A stretch of 64,000 nt of DNA, taken from contig JAJZPM010000002.1 of the NCBI GenBank assembly GCA_021811105.1, forward strand, positions 62,001 through 126,000, in the 5' to 3' direction. Every line of letters begins with the position of its first letter. The first letter of the stretch is position 1. Source of the DNA: Nitrospirota bacterium. GTDB taxonomy: Bacteria; Nitrospirota; Thermodesulfovibrionia; Thermodesulfovibrionales; UBA6898. This document shows, in pieces, positions 17,409 to 26,148 of this stretch. Below the pieces are notes generated by a model, which did no database searches, was not told the DNA's origin, and saw only the letters and a list, made by a program, of their open reading frames with translations. The translations under genes were made by a program, and so were the position numbers.

Positions 17409-18658
17409 GTGGCGGAGTTCAATATCTCCCTGACGGTGACGGTAAAGCAATTGAGGCAAAGAATCTTTGCAAGATCTACCGCATTTATCAGTCGCCGGTA
17501 CAAAGGCTTAAGGAGATCGTCACCGGGAAGAAACTCCATACGGACTTTATTGCCCTCCAAGACATCAATTTCTCAGTCCGGAAAGGAGAATCCTTCGGCA
17601 TAATCGGCGAAAACGGGGCCGGGAAAAGCACACTCTTAAAGATGCTCTCCCGAACATTAAAGCCCACCTCGGGTGAACTTTCAGTTCATGGCAGACTTGC
17701 CGCCCTGCTGGAACTCGGGGCCGGTTTCAACCCGGAACTCACGGGAGAGGAAAATATTTATCTGAACGCCTACCTCATGGGACTCACTCAAAAGGAGGTG
17801 GATCGGAAGAAGGAAGAGATTATCGATTTCTCCGAACTGGGCGATTTTATAAAAAGACCGGTAAAGACCTATTCGTCCGGCATGCATGTGAGACTGGCAT
17901 TTTCCATTGCTACGAGCATTGATCCCGAAATACTGATCATCGATGAAGCACTATCCGTAGGCGATCAACATTTTCAGAAGAAATGCATCGATCGGATGAT
18001 GCAGTTTAGGAAAGAGGGAAAAACGATTTTTTTCTGCAGCCATTCGCTTTACCTTGTGCAAGAGTTATGCGGCAGGGCCGTCTGGCTGAAAAATGGGAAA
18101 TTGGAAAAAATCGGTAGCGCTCCCGAAACCATCAATGCATATAACGACTGGGTAAGGGCGAAAGATGCAGGATTTTCAGTTTCCGATATAAATGCCGGGG
18201 CTATTGACACGGCTGAGGACAAAAAGTGCTGGATTGCTTCAGCGAGAATCATCGATGAAGCCGGACATGATATTACAGTTATGAATACTGGCTGCGACAT
18301 CTGGCTGAAAGTGGTAATTAGGACGTCGGAGCCGCCTGGTCGCATCAAAGGACACATCGGCATCGGCCTCAACAGAAACGACGACGAGCCGGTATATGGC
18401 GTTACCTCGAAAATGGACGGGATTCCGCCGTTGTCATTTTATGACGGCCTGGAAGTAAGCCTGAAATTCCCGTCCCTTCCGCTGCTGTCGGCACAGTATT
18501 ATATGCTCGTTTACCTGGGCGATGACCATGCCCTTCTTCCTTACGATATCTACAGGTCAAAGATGTTCTCAGTAGAAAACTTCGGTGGAGATTTGGGCCT
18601 GGTAAGACTTAACCACGAATGGCGAATAGACAGTAAGTTTTCCGGCGGCGAACAATGA
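17405..18658 (+). CDS. wzt: Polysaccharide ABC exporter ATPase with Wzt C-terminal domain
   Basis: 417 residues. Walker A GENGAGKST (about 68-76), Q-loop region, signature YSSGMHVRLAFS and Walker B ILIIDEALSVGD, all typical of the TagH/RfbE/Wzt group. After about residue 265 there is a separate beta-sandwich of 150 residues matching the Wzt C-terminal carbohydrate-binding domain (VMNTGCDIWLKVVIRT, then GIGLNRNDDEPVYGVTSKMDG). In O9a-type systems that domain recognises a modified glycan end and couples modification to export. This suggests that some terminal modification made by the operon is the export signal. Overlaps the ACP gene by 4 bases and the next GT by 4. Confidence 0.93.
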   Translation: MSGGVQYLPDGDGKAIEAKNLCKIYRIYQSPVQRLKEIVTGKKLHTDFIALQDINFSVRKGESFGIIGENGAGKSTLLKMLSRTLKPTSGELSVHGRLAALLELGAGFNPELTGEENIYLNAYLMGLTQKEVDRKKEEIIDFSELGDFIKRPVKTYSSGMHVRLAFSIATSIDPEILIIDEALSVGDQHFQKKCIDRMMQFRKEGKTIFFCSHSLYLVQELCGRAVWLKNGKLEKIGSAPETINAYNDWVRAKDAGFSVSDINAGAIDTAEDKKCWIASARIIDEAGHDITVMNTGCDIWLKVVIRTSEPPGRIKGHIGIGLNRNDDEPVYGVTSKMDGIPPLSFYDGLEVSLKFPSLPLLSAQYYMLVYLGDDHALLPYDIYRSKMFSVENFGGDLGLVRLNHEWRIDSKFSGGEQ

Positions 18659-19701
18659 ACATATGTTATCTCCTCGAGTCTACCGAGCTGTGCGGTGGGG
18701 TCAGGGTAGTTTTTGATCAGGCTCGCGCCCTGGAGAAAAAGGGGCACCGGGTCCTCATCAGATCTTGCAGGGGTGACCACAGATGGTACCCCCACCCTGT
18801 CACTGTGGAGTATGTCTCCGATCTCGCATCGCCTGTTTCCCCGCAAAAAACCTCGCCGGATGTTGCGATCGCTACATTTTGGACGACTGTGCGCGCCGTT
18901 ATGCAATTAAACGCCTCTCTCAAGTTTCACCTTTGCCAGGGATATGAAGGCGACTTTCAAGAATACGCCCCTTTGCGCTCCGAAATCGAGGCCGTCTACA
19001 GGCTTCCAATCCCCAAAATTACTATAGGCCGGTGGTTGTCCGAACTGCTGCAGCAGCGGTTCGGAAAGGATAGCTTTAAAGTATTTTGTGTCGGACAAAT
19101 TGTTGATATCGACATATTTCGTCCCATCTCATTATGGCGAAGACGGTTAATTCGGTTGAAAGGCGGTGGGGAAATCAAGATCATAGTTGTGGGACTCTTT
19201 GAATGCTCTTTTAAGGGAATACCCTATGCATTGGAAGCAGTTTCGAACATTCGCCAGAGAGGCAGAGACATTTACTTGATCCGGGTTTCACCGGGTGCTC
19301 CTTCGGCAGGCGAGGCCGGCATTACGAGGATCGATGAATACCACACGCATATTTCACCCAGGGACTTGGTCAAGATATTCCACAAAAGTGATCTCTATCT
19401 CGCTCCCTCCCTAGCTCAGGAAGGCTTCGGCCTTCCGTTCGCGGAAGCCCTGGCGTGCGGAATACCCGCGGTCGCGACTGCAATCCCGTCATATCTCGGC
19501 TTTGACGAAAAGCATGATTACGCATGTTTCGTCCCGGAGAAAAATCCATTGGCGATGATGGAGGCCGCAATAAGTGTCATCGATGACAGGCGCTTGCGTG
19601 CAAGACTTGGACGGCGGGGGCCGGAGGTAGTCCATGGCAAATTCAGAGGGGAGGCGGTAGCCTTAAATCTGGAATCCGTTTTTTCGGGGCTTCTAAAATG
19701 A
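18655..19701 (+). CDS. Family 4-like glycosyltransferase
   Basis: 348 residues. GT-B fold: N-terminal GGVRVVFDQARALEKKGHRV and C-terminal donor domain with EGFGLPFAEALACGIPAVAT (about 256-275), the E-x7-E motif of family 4 transferases. The middle has FKGIPYALEAVSNI and HISPRDLVKIFHKSDLYLAPS. It transfers a sugar from a nucleotide or lipid donor to the growing glycan in the cytoplasm. Overlaps the ATPase gene (ATGA) and the following acyltransferase gene by 4 bases, so the four genes from ACP on are translationally coupled. Confidence 0.88.
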   Translation: MNICYLLESTELCGGVRVVFDQARALEKKGHRVLIRSCRGDHRWYPHPVTVEYVSDLASPVSPQKTSPDVAIATFWTTVRAVMQLNASLKFHLCQGYEGDFQEYAPLRSEIEAVYRLPIPKITIGRWLSELLQQRFGKDSFKVFCVGQIVDIDIFRPISLWRRRLIRLKGGGEIKIIVVGLFECSFKGIPYALEAVSNIRQRGRDIYLIRVSPGAPSAGEAGITRIDEYHTHISPRDLVKIFHKSDLYLAPSLAQEGFGLPFAEALACGIPAVATAIPSYLGFDEKHDYACFVPEKNPLAMMEAAISVIDDRRLRARLGRRGPEVVHGKFRGEAVALNLESVFSGLLK

Positions 19702-20633
19702 TCGACCGGACGGAACTGCGCAGATTCCGTTACTACTTCTGGCATTTGCCATTGTGGAGTTTGGGTATAAGAAATCTGCGCCACAAGAATAATATCTATG
19801 ATTACCTCGTCTCCGAAGTCCCATTAGCCCGCAGGGGATTTGCAATGCTGTCTGAATATCTGAATAAAAACTACGATGATCCCCTGATAGAAGACATGGT
19901 GAGAAAGACCCTGCAGGTCAGGATAATCAGGGAAAGTGACACATATCTCGCCCCTTTGATAAGGAAGGACAATTTGCAGAAGTATTTTGTGCTGGATGGC
20001 ATTGACAACCTTCTCATGGTGCGGGATCTGAAAAGGCCGGTTTTTCTTTTAACCGGCCACGTCGGCAGTTTTTATACATCATTTCAGGCTGTGGGATCGG
20101 CAATCGGAAAGGAAGTACATACCATAGCGCGAAGCGTAGACGATTCCCGATTAAACCCTGGCGTCAAGCGGTTGTATGAAAAAATTAACTATAAATTCAC
20201 CGGGAAAAAACGCGTGGCCTCCTACATCTTCACTAATTATGCCACTAAGATGGCTCGCTCCTTGGTCCCACTTTCTAAATCCGGGAGCATTTTCTTTGTT
20301 CTGCTGGATCTGCCGAGAAGTCTTTACCCCCACAAACGACTGCCGGTGAGATTTCTCAACTTAACGTCTTCTCTTCCATCGAACCTGGTCTCATGGGGGA
20401 TAAAGCAGAAAGGGCTTTTCTTGACAGTCTGGAATACCGTCTCATTTATAGACGAAGACAGTTACATCCGCCGTCTTACTATCAGCAGACCCTTCGGGGA
20501 AGGACACGGTGTATCCGAAGTCCTCCAGGAATATGCCGACAGCCTGTCGGCAATCATCGCGAAAGAACCCTGGCAGTGGATGGGGGTGCCCATTGTCAAT
20601 CAATTTGATGAAAGTGAGCATGACCATGAGTAA
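19698..20633 (+). CDS. LpxL/HtrB-like acyltransferase family protein, atypical motif
   Basis: 311 residues, the length of lipid A late acyltransferases. The family HX4(D/E) block appears as GHVGSFY: His121 is present but the acidic residue at +5 is Tyr126. Downstream blocks are recognisable (DDSRLNPGVKRLYEKI, then FFVLLDLPRSLYP, and VRFLNLTSSLP). Members move acyl chains from acyl-ACP to lipid A sugars or related glycolipids at the inner membrane. Loss of the acid could mean altered chemistry or loss of activity. With the ACP and ketosynthase in the same operon an acyl transfer role is still the best guess. Weak hydrophobic N-terminus. Confidence 0.68.
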   Translation: MIDRTELRRFRYYFWHLPLWSLGIRNLRHKNNIYDYLVSEVPLARRGFAMLSEYLNKNYDDPLIEDMVRKTLQVRIIRESDTYLAPLIRKDNLQKYFVLDGIDNLLMVRDLKRPVFLLTGHVGSFYTSFQAVGSAIGKEVHTIARSVDDSRLNPGVKRLYEKINYKFTGKKRVASYIFTNYATKMARSLVPLSKSGSIFFVLLDLPRSLYPHKRLPVRFLNLTSSLPSNLVSWGIKQKGLFLTVWNTVSFIDEDSYIRRLTISRPFGEGHGVSEVLQEYADSLSAIIAKEPWQWMGVPIVNQFDESEHDHE

Positions 20634-21801
20634 AGAGATAACGGTTTTTACCATGATCTCTCCCTCCTATGAATCTTCCTCGGAATTTATCCTGTGCCTC
20701 AAAATGTTTCGAGAGGCCCTGCCGAGTGACGCTCATCTCGTAATGACCGGAGAAACTCACCAGTCTTCCCTGCGGACCTTAATCGCAGACCATATCCCGG
20801 GCATTGTTACACCATATGTCCTGATAGTAAAGGAACCGGCACTTATAATGGAAAAAGGTACCATAGAGGCTATGTTGGACATCATGACCCTCAACCAGCA
20901 CACACAGTGCGTCCTTCCTTCAGACATCAGGGGATTTAGATCGGGGCGGGTGGCTGCCTACTCCACGCTGAGAGGGTTTGAACGGTTTGTCGCTTCCCTC
21001 TTCGATCAGGAGCGGAAAGTTATGCCATACGACAATCGAGAACCTTGGATGTTTTTGATAAGATCCGAGGTTCTGTCACAGATGGAGATTCCGGAGGACC
21101 CTTTCTGTATACCGCGATCTTTGCCGGAATCGCAAACCTGCATCGCACTCAATGCCTATGTTCATCCTTTTATTGATTATTATGAAGAAAAACGGTCTGA
21201 TGTCCTGCCGCTCATCCCCGGAGGCATTGCGACCCTGCTCGACATCGGTTGTTCCCGGGGAAATTTTGGCGCGGCAGTCCGGAAGGAATTGGGCTGCCGG
21301 GTCGTGGGGGTGGAAATAAATGCGCATGAGGCACAAAAAGCAAGATCGAAGCTCGACCTGGTAATTGAGGGAAATATTCTGACTGCTGACATTACCGAAA
21401 GATTCGATTGCGTCACCTGTCTGGATGTGCTTGAGCATGTGGAACATACCGAAATTTTCCTTAATAAAATAAGATCCTTGCTCAACAAAGATGGATATCT
21501 TTTACTGAGCATCCCCAATATAGGACACTGGAACATTGTTGAAGATCTTATCGCAGGACGGTGGGACTATGTTCCCGCCGGAATCCTGTGTATCACACAT
21601 CTGCGATTTTTTACGAAAAGGACGATTGAATCACTGTTAAGAGACGCGGGATTCTCCATAATCACCATAAAGGAGAACAATACTTCTCTGCCGGGGAATG
21701 CGAGTGGTTGGCTGAATCTGCTCGAACAGTCTGGTCTGGACGTGAACAGGAAAAGCTTGTCTTGTTTGGGTTATTATATAGTTGCGCAAAAGATTGTCTA
21801 G
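20626..21801 (+). CDS. Methyltransferase fused to an N-terminal GT-A-like domain of unknown role
   Basis: 391 residues from ATG at 20626 (or 20620), overlapping the acyltransferase stop. Residues about 195-360 are a class I methyltransferase: LLDIGCSRGNFGAA (SAM loop), GVEINAHEA, FDCVTCLDVLEHVEH, and the Methyltransf_23 feature LLLSIPNIGHW. The first 190 residues (TVFTMISPSYESSSEF..., VTPYVLIVKEPALIMEKG) have the rhythm of a GT-A donor domain but lack a clear DXD, so they may be a degenerate glycosyltransferase or an acceptor-binding domain. O-antigen methyltransferases that cap chains have related layouts. This one may make the terminal mark read by the Wzt C-terminal domain; that is inference. 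Confidence 0.72.
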   Translation: MSKEITVFTMISPSYESSSEFILCLKMFREALPSDAHLVMTGETHQSSLRTLIADHIPGIVTPYVLIVKEPALIMEKGTIEAMLDIMTLNQHTQCVLPSDIRGFRSGRVAAYSTLRGFERFVASLFDQERKVMPYDNREPWMFLIRSEVLSQMEIPEDPFCIPRSLPESQTCIALNAYVHPFIDYYEEKRSDVLPLIPGGIATLLDIGCSRGNFGAAVRKELGCRVVGVEINAHEAQKARSKLDLVIEGNILTADITERFDCVTCLDVLEHVEHTEIFLNKIRSLLNKDGYLLLSIPNIGHWNIVEDLIAGRWDYVPAGILCITHLRFFTKRTIESLLRDAGFSIITIKENNTSLPGNASGWLNLLEQSGLDVNRKSLSCLGYYIVAQKIV

Positions 21802-21819
21802 TTGCAGGAGAAGAAGTGA

Positions 21820-23190
21820 ATGACACAGAAAATCGTATTTTGCTTTCACACAAATGATCATGAATATAATATGGGGATAGGCTTTCTGTCGTCATTCCTC
21901 AAAAAAAATGGCGTTGATGTAGGTCTTGTCATTTACCGCGAGATCGAGGGAAAAGTTAAAGATTCACCGGAAGATGTCGTCAAGCGAATTTTGGAACAAT
22001 GCCCGACAATTGTCGCGTTCTCTGTTATGACCTTCAATTGGCACCTCATCAAGAAAGTAATAGACCTTCTCAGGGGATCTTATGGCGGCCTGGTTGCCGT
22101 GGGGGGATATCATGCGATCCTCGCTCCGAAAGAGGTTCTCGGCCATCCGGGGGTTGACGTCATTTGTATCGGAGAAGGGGAAGAACCCCTGCTGAAATTG
22201 GCGCAGTATTGTGCAACGTCAGGACAGAAAGACTTCCCCGACATTGCGGGATTGGTTTTCAGAGAACGTCCGTCTGCGACTGGTTGGAAGAGGTGGCTGG
22301 TCGAAAAATTAGAAGACTATCCTTATATGGATTTCGGCCTTTTCGATGACGAGGGCCCAAATAGACTTTCCGAAAAATTCCTGGGAACTTTGTCGCCGGC
22401 CGGGATATTTTCCCTGCCGGTTATTACCGGAAGGGGCTGCCCTTTCAAGTGTACCTACTGCAGCAACAGCGCTTTGATCGAGTCTTATGGCGGAATCAAA
22501 CGGTTCCTTCGGAGATATAATGTAGGAACTGCAGTCGAAAATATGAAGGAAGCGGCAGATCGATACAGACCTCAGTTTCTCGAATTTCTGGATGAGACCT
22601 TTACCCTGAATAAAGCGTGGATCAAGGAATTTTGCTCACGTTATAAACACGACGTGGGGCTTCCCTTTTCAGTCATGAGCAGAATAGATACCATGGATGA
22701 AGGCATCGTCTCGGTTATGGTAGAAAGCGGGCTCAAACTGGTCTTTTTTGGGCTTGAAAGCGGAGATGAAGAATATCGCATCAAGTATCTTAACAGGAAA
22801 ATGTTCAACGAGACCATTGTCGAGGGTGCTAAGATCCTTAAGAAATACGGTGTTATGATTGTGACCTTTAATATATTCGGAATGCCATTTGAGACAAAGG
22901 ACGCCGTTAAGAAAACCTTCGACCTGAATGCCTGCATAGAGCCCGACGCTGCCATCCCTTTTATTTATCAGGTTTTCCCCGCCACGGAGCTTGCAAGAAT
23001 CGCATATAAGAATAACATGGTCCCGCCGCGCCCGGAAGGAAGATGGGACTACTGTACGCCGTCGCTCGACACAGCCGAACTGCCCGCGGCCGATGTGATC
23101 GGGATTGTTGAAGATTTCAGGGAGAAATTCGGGAACCCGGATGTGGTGGAGCGTGTCTACTCCAGACTTAGAGAAATCATCGCTTCGTAG
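21820..23190 (+). CDS. B12-binding-domain radical SAM protein
   Basis: 456 residues. N-terminal Rossmann-like cobalamin-binding-type domain (about 1-135) with VAVGGYHAILAPKEVLGHPGVDVICIGEGEE split over residues 93-122. The radical SAM core follows with the cluster motif Cys207-x3-Cys211-x2-Cys214 (GRGCPFKCTYCS). Later text (VFFGLESGDEEYRIKYLNRK, FNIFGMPFET) is typical of the Elp3/MiaB-like fold used by this class. Such enzymes often methylate unreactive carbons or rearrange lipids, e.g. hopanoid C-methylation. Within this operon a carbon on a sugar or acyl chain is the likely target. No single known subfamily is evident. GGAGAAG precedes the start. Confidence 0.88.
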   Translation: MTQKIVFCFHTNDHEYNMGIGFLSSFLKKNGVDVGLVIYREIEGKVKDSPEDVVKRILEQCPTIVAFSVMTFNWHLIKKVIDLLRGSYGGLVAVGGYHAILAPKEVLGHPGVDVICIGEGEEPLLKLAQYCATSGQKDFPDIAGLVFRERPSATGWKRWLVEKLEDYPYMDFGLFDDEGPNRLSEKFLGTLSPAGIFSLPVITGRGCPFKCTYCSNSALIESYGGIKRFLRRYNVGTAVENMKEAADRYRPQFLEFLDETFTLNKAWIKEFCSRYKHDVGLPFSVMSRIDTMDEGIVSVMVESGLKLVFFGLESGDEEYRIKYLNRKMFNETIVEGAKILKKYGVMIVTFNIFGMPFETKDAVKKTFDLNACIEPDAAIPFIYQVFPATELARIAYKNNMVPPRPEGRWDYCTPSLDTAELPAADVIGIVEDFREKFGNPDVVERVYSRLREIIAS

Positions 23191-24261
23191 ATGATCTCGA
23201 CGATAATCGTCAATTATAACTCGGCTCACCTGACAGAAAAAGCCGTCGGCTCTGTATTGCAGGAGGATGAGGAGTCCGAGGTCTTCGTAGTGGACAACAC
23301 GGCCGAGCCGGAGGAAAAGGAACGCCTTCGGGCCATGTTTGAAGGACGGCCAGTTACCCTGCTTTTCAATGAGACAAACGAAGGATTTGGCCGGGCCTGC
23401 AACCGTGCTTACACCCTCTGCCGCGGAAAGTATATCTTTCTTCTGAATCCCGATGCATATATTGTCCCGCCCTGCCTCCGCACAATGAGGAAGTTCCTCG
23501 AAGACAGGCCTGATGTTGGTTCTGTGTCCCCCCTCCTTTTCTGGGACAGCTTCATGACATATTATTTCCCGCAGTCGCTTTTGCCGTCGCCAGGCAGAGA
23601 CCTGGCGGTCAAGCTCTCTTGCCTGTCGCCCGTCTTCGCTTCTCTCTATAGCCTCTCGGAAAGGAATAAGAACCTCGCGCTCTGGAGATCGTCATCGCCG
23701 ATAAGGGTAAAGAACATTTCAGGAGGCACCGCCTTCCTCAGGAGGACCGCGATCGAGGATTGCGGAGGCCTCTTTGATGAGCGCTTTTTCCTCTTCTATG
23801 AAGACAGCGATCTTTTTTTAAGGATGCAAAAGAAGGGATACCGGCTCTATGTCGTTCCCCTGGCCAGGGCGGTGCACCGTCATTCGCATTCAGTGGAGAA
23901 GCTCGACATAATGTCCCGTACCCGGGAGCTTTATTACGAAAAACATTTTAACGGTCATTTTATGCATCGCCTCGTCTCCCTGATTCCCGGCGCGTCGCAG
24001 AGTTCCACCTGCGTCGATTTCGGCAGTTGGAGCAGCCCGCCGCTTTTTCAGGTGCCTGCAAGGTTCAGGGGGCGGTATCTCTTCGAATTTAGTCCTTCGC
24101 CCCTGTTTCTTCCTTCAGTAGGCTATTTCGGCTCTGGAGAAAATCTTGCTTTCTCGCGGGAAATATGGGATTCTATCGACAAAGGGGAATATTACTGCAG
24201 ATTTACCGACGGGGGGAAGAAGCTGACCTCCCATACGGCGCTTTGTTGGAGGAAGACCTGA
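23191..24261 (+). CDS. Family 2 glycosyltransferase (rhamnosyltransferase-like)
   Basis: 356 residues. MISTIIVNYNSAHLTEKAV opens a GT-A fold of the WbbL/rhamnosyltransferase kind; VVDNTAEPEE, NEGFGRACNRA and the metal site LLNPDAY (about 88-94) follow, with the ISGGTAFLRR and GLFDERFFLFYEDSDLFLRM block that marks this subgroup. The last 80 residues (after AVHRHSHSVEK) include an extra segment of unclear role. It starts at the base after the previous stop codon. It probably adds a deoxyhexose or other sugar to the glycan on the cytoplasmic face. Confidence 0.9.
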   Translation: MISTIIVNYNSAHLTEKAVGSVLQEDEESEVFVVDNTAEPEEKERLRAMFEGRPVTLLFNETNEGFGRACNRAYTLCRGKYIFLLNPDAYIVPPCLRTMRKFLEDRPDVGSVSPLLFWDSFMTYYFPQSLLPSPGRDLAVKLSCLSPVFASLYSLSERNKNLALWRSSSPIRVKNISGGTAFLRRTAIEDCGGLFDERFFLFYEDSDLFLRMQKKGYRLYVVPLARAVHRHSHSVEKLDIMSRTRELYYEKHFNGHFMHRLVSLIPGASQSSTCVDFGSWSSPPLFQVPARFRGRYLFEFSPSPLFLPSVGYFGSGENLAFSREIWDSIDKGEYYCRFTDGGKKLTSHTALCWRKT

Positions 24262-24322
24262 CTGCATCCGGAAGAGAATGCGCTTTTTTTCTCCGTGGGG
24301 AATTCCCTGGAGGAATTGCTTC

Positions 24323-26098
24323 ATGAGTGAGGAGGCCACCCCGCTACTTCCCGAGCCGTTCTCTTTTTACAAGGCCGTCCTCAGGGGCGACCACCTTCAC
24401 TTCGGTCTCTGGCCGGAAGATCGCCCACAACTGACGATAGAAGAGGCGCAGGAGGAAATGTTCGGGCGGCTCCTCTCTTATTTTCCCCCGCCGCCTGCGA
24501 GGGTCCTCGATGTAGGTTGCGGGTTGGGATATTCCGCCCACCTCCTCTCACAAAAAGGATATGAAGTGACTGCGATAGCGCCCTCGCCCGAACTCATCTC
24601 ATACGCACAGCAGAAGTATGGAAAAGAGGGCGTGCTGTTCGTCGAGTCCGGGTTCTTCGATGATCAGCCGGTTTTTGCCGACGGCCTCTACGATGTCCTC
24701 TTTTTCCAGGAATCGATGCAGTATCTCTCTCCACTGTCTCTGGTAATGGGGCGGGCCAGGAGGCTCCTGAAGGAAAAGGGGACCCTGCTTATTGGCGATG
24801 AGGTCTGCTACAGCAGGGAGATCAAGCACCTCACCGCCGTCCATATGTCTTCGGAATTTACGACTGTGCTTTCTGAAAATGGATTCAAAATCACTGAGCG
24901 GGAGAAGGTGGGGAGGCAGGTCTCGCTTACGTGCGGGTTTATCATCAAGGAATTCACCCGGAACTTCGATGAGCTGGCCGCCTCCGGCGGAAAGGATGCA
25001 GTCGAACAGCTTAGGCATTATCTCGACGGCTGGAAGAGCCAGCAGCAGTGGTATGCGGACGGGCGGATGGGATATGAGATTATTGCGGCGAAGAAGGACT
25101 CTTTTTTTATAAGGCCATACGCCGACGGGGACGAACAGAGAATCCTGCCGATGTTCAACGAACTATTCTATACGAACAGGAGTATTGGGCACTGGCACTG
25201 GAAGTTCAGGGATAACCCCTACGGCTCGCACAAGGTCGCCCTCGCCTTCTCGGATACCGTGCCGCTTGCGGTCCACTACGCGGGATACCCTGTCCCTTTT
25301 TACTCTGCCGGTGATTCTCCGGCCGAGTTCATCTCGCTACAGATAGGGGATACTATGACCAGCCCCGCAGTGCGGAATATCGGCTTGGGGAAAACGGGTC
25401 TTCTCGCAAGGACTTCCCAATATTATTATGCCAGGTTCTGCGAGGAAGAAGTACCTTTCATCTACGGCTTCAACACGGGGCATATAAGAAAACTGGGGAT
25501 GAGGTATCTGGGATATACCTATATCAGCCCCGTACCCTATTGGGTAAAGGACCTCTCGAAAAGTCCACTGAAACCCACTCCTTTTTTCAGGAGGCTCCTT
25601 TCAGGCTTCGCAGTCGACGAAGTTACATCAGTCGGCAGCGAGTGGGACGACCTTTTCAGTCGCGCCGGCCTATCTTACGGTCTGCTTGTCCGGAGGGACG
25701 CCGCATACATCAGGTGGAGATATTTGGACTGTCCCGACAAGGTCCACAGAATATTCTCCGTCCGAAGGAGGGGGATGCTCGTAGGCTGGAGCGTCTTTGT
25801 CCGCCGTGGGAATAAGCTCATATGGGGTGATGCGCTCTTCGATAACCGGTATCGCGAATCCGTCACGCACCTGCTGGACACCGTTGTCAAGCGTTGTTTC
25901 CAGGGAGTCGAAACGATCGAGGGATGGTTCTCACGCCACCCTGGCTGGTGGAGCAAGCTTCTTGAAAATGCAGGTTTCTCAACCGTTCCCGAGCCGAACG
26001 ATCTCACCCCGTGCTTCGTAATCTTTGGAGACCGAATTACCGAAGAGAAACTGGAAGACCTTCTCTACTACAGCTGGGGCGACAGCGATCTCTTTTAG
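24323..26098 (+). CDS. Bifunctional methyltransferase-GNAT acyltransferase fusion
   Basis: 591 residues from ATG at 24323, chosen over 24278 because TGGAGGAA lies 8 bases before it. Residues about 40-250 form a class I methyltransferase (VLDVGCGLGYSAHLL; YDVLFFQESMQYLSP). From about 265 there is a GNAT-like domain (FIRPYADGDEQRILPMFNELF, NIGLGKTGLLARTS, YGFNTGHIRKLGMRYLGY) that continues into a second GNAT-type half, as in Eis-like or FemAB-like two-lobed enzymes. It would methylate and acylate, possibly N-acylate an amino sugar using the operon's acyl-ACP. The fusion is unusual. Ends the plus-strand operon. Confidence 0.75.
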   Translation: MSEEATPLLPEPFSFYKAVLRGDHLHFGLWPEDRPQLTIEEAQEEMFGRLLSYFPPPPARVLDVGCGLGYSAHLLSQKGYEVTAIAPSPELISYAQQKYGKEGVLFVESGFFDDQPVFADGLYDVLFFQESMQYLSPLSLVMGRARRLLKEKGTLLIGDEVCYSREIKHLTAVHMSSEFTTVLSENGFKITEREKVGRQVSLTCGFIIKEFTRNFDELAASGGKDAVEQLRHYLDGWKSQQQWYADGRMGYEIIAAKKDSFFIRPYADGDEQRILPMFNELFYTNRSIGHWHWKFRDNPYGSHKVALAFSDTVPLAVHYAGYPVPFYSAGDSPAEFISLQIGDTMTSPAVRNIGLGKTGLLARTSQYYYARFCEEEVPFIYGFNTGHIRKLGMRYLGYTYISPVPYWVKDLSKSPLKPTPFFRRLLSGFAVDEVTSVGSEWDDLFSRAGLSYGLLVRRDAAYIRWRYLDCPDKVHRIFSVRRRGMLVGWSVFVRRGNKLIWGDALFDNRYRESVTHLLDTVVKRCFQGVETIEGWFSRHPGWWSKLLENAGFSTVPEPNDLTPCFVIFGDRITEEKLEDLLYYSWGDSDLF

Positions 26099-26148
26099 CT
26101 CACGTGATTCGGGAGTTCTTCGATGCTTCCCCGGAGACCCATAAATAT

